Positions 1 to 6,972 are shown, numbered from the stretch's first letter. The stretch is DNA of 7,210 nt from Candidatus Bathyarchaeota archaeon (GCA_030641425.1 DAOWHM010000002.1:1-7210); one strand, 5' to 3'. The notes: a model not told the origin generated them from the letters alone. Numbers and translations: made by a program.

Positions 1-834
1 GTAAGCAGCTTTTCTCTCTGATAGACCTTGATTGAACTCGTCAGCCACTGTAACAGGGCAAACTTTGGAGCAGACACCACAGTTCTTGCATATTTCAGTA
101 TCTACTCCTCGTGGCTTCATGAAAACCGTTACTTCATAGTTACCTGGACGTCCACTGACAGCTTGCACCTCTGCGTAGGTGAGTAAGTTTACGTTTGGGT
201 TTCTTCCCAGCTCTGCCATTCTGGGTGTTAAAATGCATTGGGCGCAGTCTAAGGTTGGGAACACTTTTGTCAGTTTCCCCATGTTGCCTCCTACGCTTGG
301 TTTTCTCTCAACAATATGGACCTTGTGACCTAAGTAACCAAGTTCAAGAGCTGCGGTGATTCCCGCGATTCCTCCACCAACTATAAGAATTTCCCGTGAA
401 CCTTTCTCGCTTATGCTCTCTAAGCTTTCGAGTTCAATGCTCCGCTCGTAGCCACCTCTGATTAGGCTTATAGCTTTCTTTGTAGCTACCGCGGAAGGTT
501 CTGGCCCGTGAACCCATGAAGCCTGTTCTCTTATGTTCACAAATTCAAGCATGTAGGGATTTAGATCAGCTTGCTCTAGAACGCTCTGGAAAGTGAGAAG
601 GTGCATTCTAGGGGTGCAGCTTGCCACTACGACACGGTCCAACTTTTTCTTCTTTATAGCGTCAATTATGATATCTTGAGAAGGCTTTGAGCAAAGGTAT
701 TTTTGGTATTTCGCTTCTACGACTCCTTCCCAGTTCTTAACTGCTTCGAGAACCTGCTTTACATCTACAACATCGCCTATGTTGCCCCCGCACTCACAGA
801 TGAAAATCCCTATTTTTGGCCGCATCTCATCCAT
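1..834 (-). CDS. hdrA: HdrA-like CoB-CoM heterodisulfide reductase iron-sulfur/FAD subunit, N-terminal part (truncated by window edge)
   Basis: The minus-strand reading frame is open from an ATG at 834-832 to position 1, giving 278 codons with no stop; family members are usually about 650 residues, so the C-terminal half lies outside. Seen in order: an N-terminal FICECGGN motif (C13, C15), LCSKP (C48), SCTPRMH (C73), NIREQASWVH (around residue 105), a FAD-binding GGGIAG (residues 153-158) ending in an acidic residue (E176), the HdrA signature GGNMGKLTKVFPTLDCAQC (C197, C200), and the start of a ferredoxin domain CKNCGVCSKVCP (C249, C252, C255, C259). Family knowledge: HdrA is the cytoplasmic FAD subunit that splits or merges electron flows and passes electrons to HdrC/HdrB. 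Start choice: ATG 834 is preceded by GAGATGA (839-845 on this strand, 4-nt spacing), and an upstream in-frame TGA closes the frame; ATG 825 is a possible alternative. The gene diverges from the HdrC-HdrB fusion. Odd point: the Cys expected in NIREQCSWVH is Ala. The identity is secure; the electron partners are inferred. Confidence 0.93.
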   Translation of the reverse strand, partial: MDEMRPKIGIFICECGGNIGDVVDVKQVLEAVKNWEGVVEAKYQKYLCSKPSQDIIIDAIKKKKLDRVVVASCTPRMHLLTFQSVLEQADLNPYMLEFVNIREQASWVHGPEPSAVATKKAISLIRGGYERSIELESLESISEKGSREILIVGGGIAGITAALELGYLGHKVHIVERKPSVGGNMGKLTKVFPTLDCAQCILTPRMAELGRNPNVNLLTYAEVQAVSGRPGNYEVTVFMKPRGVDTEICKNCGVCSKVCPVTVADEFNQGLSERKAAY

Positions 835-885
835 CGGGTCATCTCTCGTTATCTTGAGTTGTTTTGACTGATACAGAGGAAAACG

Positions 886-894
886 CTTAAAAAA
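886..894 (+). promoter_or_regulatory. Candidate archaeal box A for the HdrC-HdrB fusion gene
   Basis: CTTAAAAAA lies in the 93-bp divergent spacer and is preceded by a purine-rich stretch (gaggaaaacg, 876-885) that resembles a BRE. With the usual archaeal spacing of about 25 nt the transcript would begin near 915, leaving a leader of about a dozen bases before ATG 928. This suits the lack of a clear Shine-Dalgarno sequence before that start. The promoter of the divergent hdrA must lie in the same spacer, but I see no convincing box A for it. The call rests on pattern only. Confidence 0.35.
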
Positions 895-927
895 CCTTAT
901 GTTTCATGTAATCACCACGGGACATGG

Positions 928-2040
928 ATGATGAGTGTACAGGAGCTCGTTCAAAAGCACAAATTATTGGAATGTATTCATTGTGGAATTTGCACTGGAA
1001 GTTGTCCAGTGTCTAGAAAAGCCAACTTGAACGTTAGAAAGTACATGCGGGAAGTTTCCGTGGGCAACAAGCTGACGATTCATCCTCAAGATGAGCTGTG
1101 GAGTTGCACGACCTGTGCTACATGTGGAATTCGCTGTCCTAAAGAAATAAACCCTTATGACTTCCTGATTGACATTCGAAGTTTAGCTGTGGAAAGAGGA
1201 CAGATTGCTTCGACTCTTCGTGACGCATTGGAAAGCACCTTCAAAAATGGCAATCCTTGGGGAAGGATAAGAAACAAGAGAACTGAGTGGATGCAAGATT
1301 TAAACGTCAAACATGTGTCCCAAGGCGTTGATTTGCTCTACTTCGTAGGTTGCACATCCGCCTACGACCCTCGAGTTCAAGAAGTCACAAAGAGCCTCGT
1401 GAAATGCTTGCAGAAAGCAGACGTCAACTTTGGAACTTTGGGGATCGAAGAAAACTGCTGTGGAAATGAGGTTCATGGCATGGGTGAGAAGGGGTTGTTT
1501 GAGATTCTTATTGAGGAGAATAAGAAACTCTTCAACAAATATGAAGTGGAGAAGATTGTCGCAAGCTGCCCTCATTCATTTCATTCTTTCAAAAACAAGT
1601 ATGGAGAGACAAACTTTGAAGTTCTTCATCACACTCAATTGCTTGCGGACTTGATTAGAAACGGAAAACTGAAGTTCTCTCAGGAACTGAACTTGACTGT
1701 GATCTATCATGATCCATGCTTTTTGGGAAAACAGAACAGCGTGTACGATGAACCTCGAGAGGTCCTTGAGAACATTCCGGGCGTGAAGTTCCTGGAGTTC
1801 GATCGTTCAAGAGAACGAAGTCTCTGCTGCGAGGGCGGAGGAGGAAGAATGTGGATAGACATCCAAGGAGAACGCTTGGCAGAAGTCCGGGTGAAAGACG
1901 CATCTGAGGCAGGTGCTGAGGTGTTGGTCGTCGCTTGTCCTTTCTGTCTTTTGACTTTTGAGGATGCAGTTAAGACGGCTGGTCTAGAAGGAAAACTTGA
2001 AGTGAAGGATATCGCTGAGATCGTCTTCCAAGCTATCTAG
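928..2040 (+). CDS. HdrC-HdrB fusion iron-sulfur protein (HdrD-like, CCG-domain)
   Basis: This 370-residue protein has a HdrC-like N-terminal half with two ferredoxin-type [4Fe-4S] motifs: C16-C19-C22-C26P and C60-C63-C66-C70P. A HdrB-like C-terminal half follows with two CCG domains. The first has C142, C177-C178 and CPHS at 214-217. The second has C264 in YHDPC, C300-C301 in CCEGGGG, and C337-x-x-C340 in ACPFC. Family knowledge: HdrB CCG domains bind non-cubane [4Fe-4S] clusters that reduce disulfides or pass electrons, and HdrC wires them to HdrA or to a flavoprotein. The protein is soluble, with no membrane segment or signal peptide. It closely resembles the C-terminal two thirds of TfrB encoded downstream, as if it were TfrB without its [2Fe-2S] domain. 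Odd points: the first CxxC is broken (S217), and E302 stands where the motif usually has Gly. ATG 928 or ATG 931 could be the start; neither has a strong ribosome site. HdrD, GlcF or lactate-utilisation subunits share this architecture, but the neighbours favour an Hdr/TFR role. Confidence 0.88.
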   Translation: MMSVQELVQKHKLLECIHCGICTGSCPVSRKANLNVRKYMREVSVGNKLTIHPQDELWSCTTCATCGIRCPKEINPYDFLIDIRSLAVERGQIASTLRDALESTFKNGNPWGRIRNKRTEWMQDLNVKHVSQGVDLLYFVGCTSAYDPRVQEVTKSLVKCLQKADVNFGTLGIEENCCGNEVHGMGEKGLFEILIEENKKLFNKYEVEKIVASCPHSFHSFKNKYGETNFEVLHHTQLLADLIRNGKLKFSQELNLTVIYHDPCFLGKQNSVYDEPREVLENIPGVKFLEFDRSRERSLCCEGGGGRMWIDIQGERLAEVRVKDASEAGAEVLVVACPFCLLTFEDAVKTAGLEGKLEVKDIAEIVFQAI

Positions 2041-2084
2041 AGATCCAGCAAAAACAGATCAGCGAAATGTCATCGTTGGAAAAA

Positions 2085-2093
2085 CTATTAAAG
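2085..2093 (+). promoter_or_regulatory. Weak candidate box A upstream of tfrA
   Basis: The 103-bp gap between the HdrC-HdrB fusion gene and tfrA contains CTATTAAAG preceded by gttggaaaaa, a plausible BRE/box A pair. It would place a transcript start near 2113-2118, about 30 nt before the tfrA ATG. No hairpin followed by a T tract is evident after the upstream stop, so read-through from that gene is equally possible. The call is tentative. Confidence 0.25.
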
Positions 2094-2132
2094 GCACTTC
2101 TAGAATTTAGGTTTTCTCTCTAAATGGTAAAT

Positions 2133-2136
2133 GAGG
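2133..2136 (+). promoter_or_regulatory. Ribosome binding site of tfrA
   Basis: GAGG lies 7 nt before ATG 2144 and supports that codon over the in-frame ATG at 2153. The in-frame TGA at 2132-2134 excludes any longer start. Confidence 0.6.
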
Positions 2137-2143
2137 AAATGAT

Positions 2144-3844
2144 ATGGAAATAATGTCTCATGATATCATCATAATTGGAGCTGGTATGGCTGGGCTTAGA
2201 GCTGCAATTGCTGCTGCTCAATTCAGTAAAGAAGTAGATGTGGCTGTAATTTCTAAAGTATATCCAGTGCGTTCTCACTCAGTTTGTGCTCAGGGAGGAA
2301 CAGGCGCTGTCTTGAAAGATGGAGATTCTTTTGATTTGCATGCTTGGGACACTGTGAAAGGGTCAGATTTCCTTGCAGATCAAGATGTCGTAGAGCTTTT
2401 CGTTCGAAGAGCTCCTCAGGAGATAGTGGCTTTGGATCATTGGGGTTGCCCTTGGAGCAGAACAGAAGATGGAAAGATTAACCAGAGACGTTTTGGAGGT
2501 CACAGTTTTCCCAGGGCATGTTTTGCAGCGGATATGACTGGTTTTCACGAGATGCATGTGCTGGATGGAAAGGCAAAGACCTTTGACAACGTGAAGTTCT
2601 ACGATGAATGGTTTGTCGTCTCCTTGCTGGTAAATGAGACCGCTGTCGCAGGCTTAACAGCCATAGACATGAAAAGTGGTGAGATGTATGCGTTACGCGC
2701 TAAAGCTGTTGTGATGGCAACAGGAGGTCACGAACGTATCTATGAATTCACAACTTTCTCCCACACTGCTACTGGGGACGGAATGACTATTGCTTATCGA
2801 GCCGGGGTTCCATTAAAAGATATGGAATTCGTACAGTTTCACCCCACGGGACTTGTTCCCCCAGGAGTACTCATCACAGAAGGCGCTAGGGGTGAAGGAG
2901 GATACTTACTCAACTCCAAAGGAGAACGCTTTATGAAACGGTACGCTCCTGAAAGGATGGAGCTAGCTCCTCGCGACATAATTGCCAGAGCTGAAATGAC
3001 TGAAATTCTGGAAGGACGGGGACTGGAAGGGCCTTATGGACATTATCTTGCGTTGGACATCAGACATCTGGGCGAAGAGAAGATAAATGAAAGGCTTCCT
3101 CTCATACGAGATGTCGCCATAAAACTTGGCGGGATAGATCCAGTGAAGGAGCCTATTCCAATTAGACCTGCAGCTCACTACTCTATGGGTGGGATCAACG
3201 CAAGCATCAAAGCGGAAACATCTATCTCAGGCTTGTATGCGGTTGGTGAATGCGCATGCATGAGCCTTCATGGAGCCAACAGACTCGGCACAAATTCAAC
3301 AGCTGACTGCTTAGTGTTCGGGGCGATTGGGGGCCAAGAAGCAGCCAAGCATGCTTTATCAGAAAGCCTGAGAGAACTGCCAAAAGAACAAATCTTAACG
3401 TCAGAGAAACGAGTTTTTGATACAATCCTAGGAAGTGAAGGTGACGAGAGAGTTGCAGCAATAAGAGATGAGATGAGAACAATCATGAACGACAACGTAT
3501 GGATATTTCGTACCGGAGATGGACTTAAGAGCGCCTTGAAAGGGATAAGGGAACTTAGGGAGAGATTCGGAAAAGTAACAGTTGAAGATAAAAGTAAACA
3601 ATTCAACACCGGTTTAATAGGGGCTCTCCAGCTAGACTTCACACTAGATCTGGCAGAAGTCACTATCACTAGTGCTTTAGCTAGAACGGAGTCGAGAGGC
3701 GCTCATTTCCGAAAGGACTACTCCAAGCGAGATGATGAGAACTGGACAAAACACACTTTAGCTTACTGCACAAAGGAAGGCCCGAAACTCGAATACGCTC
3801 CTGTAACGATTACAAAGTGGCCTCCAACCGCTAGAACCTACTAG
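2144..3844 (+). CDS. tfrA: Thiol:fumarate reductase / succinate dehydrogenase-type flavoprotein subunit A
   Basis: The 566-residue protein carries the full SdhA/FrdA signature set. The Rossmann motif IIIIGAGMAG is at residues 8-17, and VRSHSVCAQGG follows with H45 at the position that binds FAD covalently in the family. FHPTG has H233, EGARGEGG has E246 and R249, APRD has R277 (the catalytic proton-donor arginine by homology), RPAAHYSMGG has H345, and GANRLGTNS has R380. GEC around residue 368 is the C-terminal FAD contact, and a RDDENWTKHT segment near the C-terminus is typical of the family. It would interconvert fumarate and succinate. L-aspartate oxidase is a relative but is disfavoured by length, the C-terminal capping domain and the tfrB neighbour. 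tfrB starts 12 nt after the stop, so the two are almost certainly co-translated subunits. No membrane anchor genes follow, which fits a soluble TFR-type enzyme rather than a quinone-linked SDH. Reaction direction cannot be read from the sequence. C48 next to the FAD histidine replaces the usual Ala. Confidence 0.93.
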   Translation: MEIMSHDIIIIGAGMAGLRAAIAAAQFSKEVDVAVISKVYPVRSHSVCAQGGTGAVLKDGDSFDLHAWDTVKGSDFLADQDVVELFVRRAPQEIVALDHWGCPWSRTEDGKINQRRFGGHSFPRACFAADMTGFHEMHVLDGKAKTFDNVKFYDEWFVVSLLVNETAVAGLTAIDMKSGEMYALRAKAVVMATGGHERIYEFTTFSHTATGDGMTIAYRAGVPLKDMEFVQFHPTGLVPPGVLITEGARGEGGYLLNSKGERFMKRYAPERMELAPRDIIARAEMTEILEGRGLEGPYGHYLALDIRHLGEEKINERLPLIRDVAIKLGGIDPVKEPIPIRPAAHYSMGGINASIKAETSISGLYAVGECACMSLHGANRLGTNSTADCLVFGAIGGQEAAKHALSESLRELPKEQILTSEKRVFDTILGSEGDERVAAIRDEMRTIMNDNVWIFRTGDGLKSALKGIRELRERFGKVTVEDKSKQFNTGLIGALQLDFTLDLAEVTITSALARTESRGAHFRKDYSKRDDENWTKHTLAYCTKEGPKLEYAPVTITKWPPTARTY

Positions 3845-3856
3845 GAGAAAACTGAA

Positions 3857-5422
3857 ATGACTTCAAAAGTAGAGAAAGTTGTTGAATTCAAAATCCACCG
3901 CTTCTCACCCGAAAATAAGAAACGCTACGTATCCACCCACAGCGTGCCAATACGTAAAGGCATGACTTTACTTGACGCTTTGATGTACATCAAAGACAAC
4001 TCTGATGAAACACTTGCCTTCAGATCTTCATGTCGAATGGGAGTATGCGGAAGCTGCGGAATCTTAGTAGACAAAGAACCTATGCTTGCTTGTTACACTC
4101 AGGTTCTCCAATTAAACTCTGACTCGTTAGTTATTGAACCTCTTCCGAACATGAAAATAATCAAAGACTTAGTCATTGACATTCAACCCTTCATGGACAC
4201 CTACAACCGAATAAAGCCCATCTTGATCAAGTCTGAAGAAGCTTTGAAGGAACCTAATGCATTCGTTCAAGTGACAGCTGACCTAAAAAAGTACTGGGAC
4301 CTGTCTCTGTGCATCAAATGCTCCATATGTTATTCAGCATGTCCCGCGGCAATAGACGAGAAGTTTCTCGGCCCCTCCACATATGCAACAAACTATCGTT
4401 TTATCACAGACTCGAGAGATGAAGGCACAGAAGAACGATTGAAGGCCATGGCAGATAACCTTTGGCTGTGCACATCCTGTAACTCATGCACAATGTTCTG
4501 CCCAAAAGAGGTTGATTCTTCGACTTCTATTGTTGATGAAAGAAGTCTTATTGTGGAAACCGGTGGAATACCAAGAACAGTCAGAGATGTCCTTACGAGT
4601 GTTACTAGATATCACAACCCAATGGGCATGCACCCAAGTAAGAGAATGGAATGGGCTAAGGACTTGGAGGTCAAAGCTTTTCCCACAATTAAAGACGCAG
4701 ATATACTGTGTTTTATGGGTTGTACTGCAGCCTTTGACCCTAGAAGTCAGACTATCGCCAAGTCCATGATCTCGGTGTTCAACAGGTTAGGTGTCAACTT
4801 TGCCACCCTCGGCACTGAAGAGTGGTGTTGCGGTGACCACATCTTGAGACTTGGAGAAAAAGGACTATTCGAGATGCTTGCTGAACATAATCTATCTACG
4901 TTTGAGAAGTTCAACACTCAGAGAATCCTGACACTATCTCCCCACTGCTACAACACTTTCAAACACGATCCTCCTTACAGTGAAAAGAACCTCAATGTGC
5001 AGCACTACACTCAATTCCTTGCAGAAGCCATCGAAACAGGTCGACTAAAACCATCTAAAACAATCAATAACAGACTAACTTACCACGATCCCTGTTTTCT
5101 GGGTAAACGGAACGAAATCTATGACTCTCCAAGACAGATACTGAAAGCGATCGATGGCTTAGAGCTTGTTGAGATGAAGAGAACTCGGGAGAGCAGCTTC
5201 TGTTGTGGCGGAGGCGCTGGGAGAACATGGACGGAGGAAGCTGTTCCAGAGAAGAGACCGAGTGTGCACCGAGTTAAGGAAGCTCTGGAACTCAATGTTG
5301 ACATGATCGCAACAGCATGTCCATTCTGTGTTACGACACTAGAAGACGCAGTGAAAGTACTGGATGTAGAGGAAAAAATCGAGATAAAAGATGTCTTGGA
5401 GCTCCTAGACGAAGCGACATAA
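3857..5422 (+). CDS. tfrB: Thiol:fumarate reductase subunit B: SdhB-like [2Fe-2S] domain fused to HdrC- and HdrB-like domains
   Basis: Three modules lie in 521 residues. Residues 8-110 form an SdhB/FrdB-type plant ferredoxin fold with [2Fe-2S] ligands C59, C64, C67 and C79 in CRMGVCGSCG and LAC. Residues 145-230 are HdrC-like with two [4Fe-4S] motifs, C152-C155-C158-C162P and C205-C208-C211-C215P. Residues 280-515 are HdrB-like with two CCG domains: C289, C324-C325 and SPHC (361-364), then C413, C449-C450 in CCGGGAG and C488-x-x-C491. Family knowledge: in methanogen TFR, TfrB oxidises coenzyme M and coenzyme B thiols at its HdrB-like part and passes electrons to the flavin of TfrA. The order and length here fit that enzyme. 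GGAG at 3844-3847 lies 9 nt before the ATG and overlaps the tfrA stop. S361 replaces the first Cys of the first CCG CxxC. Whether the thiol partners are CoM/CoB is unknown, and direct electron input from HdrA or the HdrC-HdrB fusion is an alternative. Confidence 0.92.
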   Translation: MTSKVEKVVEFKIHRFSPENKKRYVSTHSVPIRKGMTLLDALMYIKDNSDETLAFRSSCRMGVCGSCGILVDKEPMLACYTQVLQLNSDSLVIEPLPNMKIIKDLVIDIQPFMDTYNRIKPILIKSEEALKEPNAFVQVTADLKKYWDLSLCIKCSICYSACPAAIDEKFLGPSTYATNYRFITDSRDEGTEERLKAMADNLWLCTSCNSCTMFCPKEVDSSTSIVDERSLIVETGGIPRTVRDVLTSVTRYHNPMGMHPSKRMEWAKDLEVKAFPTIKDADILCFMGCTAAFDPRSQTIAKSMISVFNRLGVNFATLGTEEWCCGDHILRLGEKGLFEMLAEHNLSTFEKFNTQRILTLSPHCYNTFKHDPPYSEKNLNVQHYTQFLAEAIETGRLKPSKTINNRLTYHDPCFLGKRNEIYDSPRQILKAIDGLELVEMKRTRESSFCCGGGAGRTWTEEAVPEKRPSVHRVKEALELNVDMIATACPFCVTTLEDAVKVLDVEEKIEIKDVLELLDEAT

Positions 5423-5433
5423 ATATATAGAAA

Positions 5434-5466
5434 CGCGCAGATGCCCAACGATAATTCATCTGCGCG
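5434..5466. terminator. Perfect hairpin between convergent tfrB and fumB
   Basis: CGCGCAGATG (5434-5443) and CATCTGCGCG (5457-5466) form a perfect 10-bp stem with a 13-nt AT-rich loop. It fills most of the 51-bp gap between the tfrB stop and the fumB stop. A T-rich stretch (ctatctattttt, 5470-5481) follows on the plus strand, and an AT-rich stretch (tttctatatattta) follows on the minus strand. It therefore could end both transcripts. Archaeal termination depends mainly on T tracts, so the stem may instead protect the 3' ends. Confidence 0.6.
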
Positions 5467-5473
5467 AGGCTAT

Positions 5474-6079
5474 CTATTTTTGGATGCCGAGTTTTCGGTA
5501 TATCGGGATTCGGTTTTCTTCGGTCTTCCCCTTTATGTCTTCGAAGAGGTTGTTTCCATGAGAGTCAATAGCTATTGTAAGAGGACCGAATTCCTCGGTT
5601 TCAAGTATCCATAGGGCTTCAGGCATGCCTAAATCAAACCATTCGACAGCCTTCACGTTTTTAATCGCTTTTGCAGCTAGGACTGCTGCACCTCCGGTGA
5701 ATGCCCCGTAGACTGCTCCGTGCTTCTGCATTGCATCTGTTGTACGTTCGCCCATTCCACCTTTGCCTATGATTACTCGGACTTTGAAGTTTTGGATGAA
5801 TTCGTCTTCAAATATGTCCATGCGGGTGCTTGTTGTTGGTCCCGCGGCGACTATTGTCCATCTATCACCTTCTTTTTTGACTATGGGACCACAGTGGAAA
5901 ATGGCTAGACCTTCTAGGTTAATGGGGAGTTCTCTTCCTTCTTTGTGGAATTGTAGAGCTCTTTGGTGAGCTTGATCTCGGGCTGTTACCATGGTTCCAG
6001 ATATGTAGACCACATCGTTAACTTTGAGTTTTCGAATGTCTTCTTCGGATATGGGTGTGGTTAGCTTGTATGTTGTCAT
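5474..6079 (-). CDS. fumB: Class I fumarate hydratase, beta (C-terminal domain) subunit
   Basis: The 201-residue protein matches the C-terminal swivelling domain of iron-sulfur fumarases, encoded separately as in many archaea and anaerobes. Visible motifs are GTMVTARDQAHQR (residues 28-40), FHCGPI (61-66), AAGPTTSTRMD (78-88), IGKGGMG (104-110), and VEWFDLGMPEALW followed by FGPLTIAIDSHGN (residues 145-176). With the alpha subunit it would hydrate fumarate to L-malate, or reverse this. ATG 6079 has a strong GAGGTGA ribosome site (6084-6090 on this strand) that overlaps the alpha-subunit stop codon. The intergenic gap is only 4 nt, so translation is probably coupled. Tartrate dehydratase beta is the nearest alternative, but the neighbouring fumarate reductase genes favour fumarase. 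Confidence 0.92.
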   Translation of the reverse strand: MTTYKLTTPISEEDIRKLKVNDVVYISGTMVTARDQAHQRALQFHKEGRELPINLEGLAIFHCGPIVKKEGDRWTIVAAGPTTSTRMDIFEDEFIQNFKVRVIIGKGGMGERTTDAMQKHGAVYGAFTGGAAVLAAKAIKNVKAVEWFDLGMPEALWILETEEFGPLTIAIDSHGNNLFEDIKGKTEENRIPIYRKLGIQK

Positions 6080-6083
6080 TTTC

Positions 6084-6965
6084 TCACCTCAACTTGTGTG
6101 TTAAGTATTCAATATGTCCGTCGGGGCTTATGCGTGCTGTTGCTCTTCTTGCCGCCCAGCAGTTGAAGGCTACTGCTGCAGGATATGATGCGGGATGCCT
6201 TACTGCATAGTCGATGTTGACGCCTAAGACTGTGAATTTGCCTCCTAGACCCATAGGGCCTATTCCAGTAGAGTTGGCTGCCTCCAAGAGTTCTTTCTCA
6301 AGCTTAGCCAATTCTGGATCTGGGTTTGGCTGATCGAGGGGTCGCAACAGGGCTTTTTTAGCCAATTTCATAGCGATGTCAGATCCTCCTCCAATTGCTA
6401 CTCCTAAGATGTTAGGGGGGCAGGGTTTGGAGCCAGCTTTGATTATTGAGTCAATGACGAACTTCTTCAAGCCATTTATGCCCTCTCCAGGCACGAGCAT
6501 ACCCATTGTACAGACGTTTTCAGATCCTCCACCTTTTGGGAGCACAGTGATTTCAAGGGTATCGCCAGGCACGATCTCCCAGTTGATGTAGGGTATGTAT
6601 CTACCAGTGTTGTCTCCTGTGTTCTTCTGCTTGAATGGATCGACTGCATTAGGTCTTAGGGGAACTTCAGGCGTAGCTCTTTTTGTGGCCGTACGCAGAG
6701 CATTCTCTATCTTGTCGAGATCATTGACTTCGGCTCCAGCTTTCACATAGAAGATTATTGTGCCTGTATCTTGACACATTGGAGTATGAGTCTTCCCTGC
6801 TAGTTCAATGTTGTCAAGTATTGCCCTCAGTTGAGTCTTCCCTGCTTCGCTTGTCTCTTCACTGTATGCTTTTTGAAGAGCTTCTTTAACGTCCTTAGGT
6901 AGTTCTGTGACTGCAAACCGTAAGAGATTAACTGCCACGTTCTCAACTGTTTCTTCTAAATTCAA
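6084..6965 (-). CDS. fumA: Class I fumarate hydratase, alpha (N-terminal, [4Fe-4S]) subunit
   Basis: The 293-residue protein is the catalytic iron-sulfur half of a two-subunit fumarase. Three cysteines sit where the family binds its [4Fe-4S] cluster: C64 in PMCQDTG, C182 in KPCPPN and C269 in FNCWAARR. Other family motifs are GGGSENVCTMGML (residues 145-157), GVAIGGGSD (188-196) and GIGPMGLGGKFTVLGV (234-249). The start codon is TTG at 6965-6963, chosen because GGAGG lies 7 nt upstream and the residues from there on align with the usual N-terminus. The gene is first in a two-gene operon with the beta subunit. L-tartrate dehydratase alpha is a close relative, and sequence alone does not fully exclude it. 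The neighbouring fumarate/succinate genes make fumarase the better call. Oxygen-sensitive [4Fe-4S] fumarase suits an anaerobe. Confidence 0.92.
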   Translation of the reverse strand: MNLEETVENVAVNLLRFAVTELPKDVKEALQKAYSEETSEAGKTQLRAILDNIELAGKTHTPMCQDTGTIIFYVKAGAEVNDLDKIENALRTATKRATPEVPLRPNAVDPFKQKNTGDNTGRYIPYINWEIVPGDTLEITVLPKGGGSENVCTMGMLVPGEGINGLKKFVIDSIIKAGSKPCPPNILGVAIGGGSDIAMKLAKKALLRPLDQPNPDPELAKLEKELLEAANSTGIGPMGLGGKFTVLGVNIDYAVRHPASYPAAVAFNCWAARRATARISPDGHIEYLTHKLR

Positions 6966-6972
6966 ATTGTTT

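Noticed and set aside
3268..3669. 133-codon minus-strand open frame inside tfrA
   Set aside because: It is antisense to well-conserved SdhA-type sequence, is low-complexity (Ser/Leu-rich) and has no motif. It is a shadow of the real gene.
2144..3844. L-aspartate oxidase (NadB) as the identity of the flavoprotein
   Set aside because: Length, the RDDENWTKHT C-terminal segment, the GTNS sequence after GANRL and the tightly linked SdhB/HdrB-type subunit all favour the fumarate reductase/succinate dehydrogenase family.
3857..5422. Frameshift or assembly fusion between an sdhB and an hdrCB gene
   Set aside because: The frame is continuous, linker regions contain no duplicated ends, all three modules keep their cluster cysteines, and this domain order is the known TfrB architecture.
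5119..5448. 109-codon minus-strand open frame over the end of tfrB
   Set aside because: It is a serine-rich shadow of the CCG domain coding sequence and crosses the intergenic hairpin. It has no domain support.
6084..6965. L(+)-tartrate dehydratase instead of fumarase
   Set aside because: The families are related and not cleanly separable by eye, but the neighbouring fumarate reductase genes make fumarase the better supported call.
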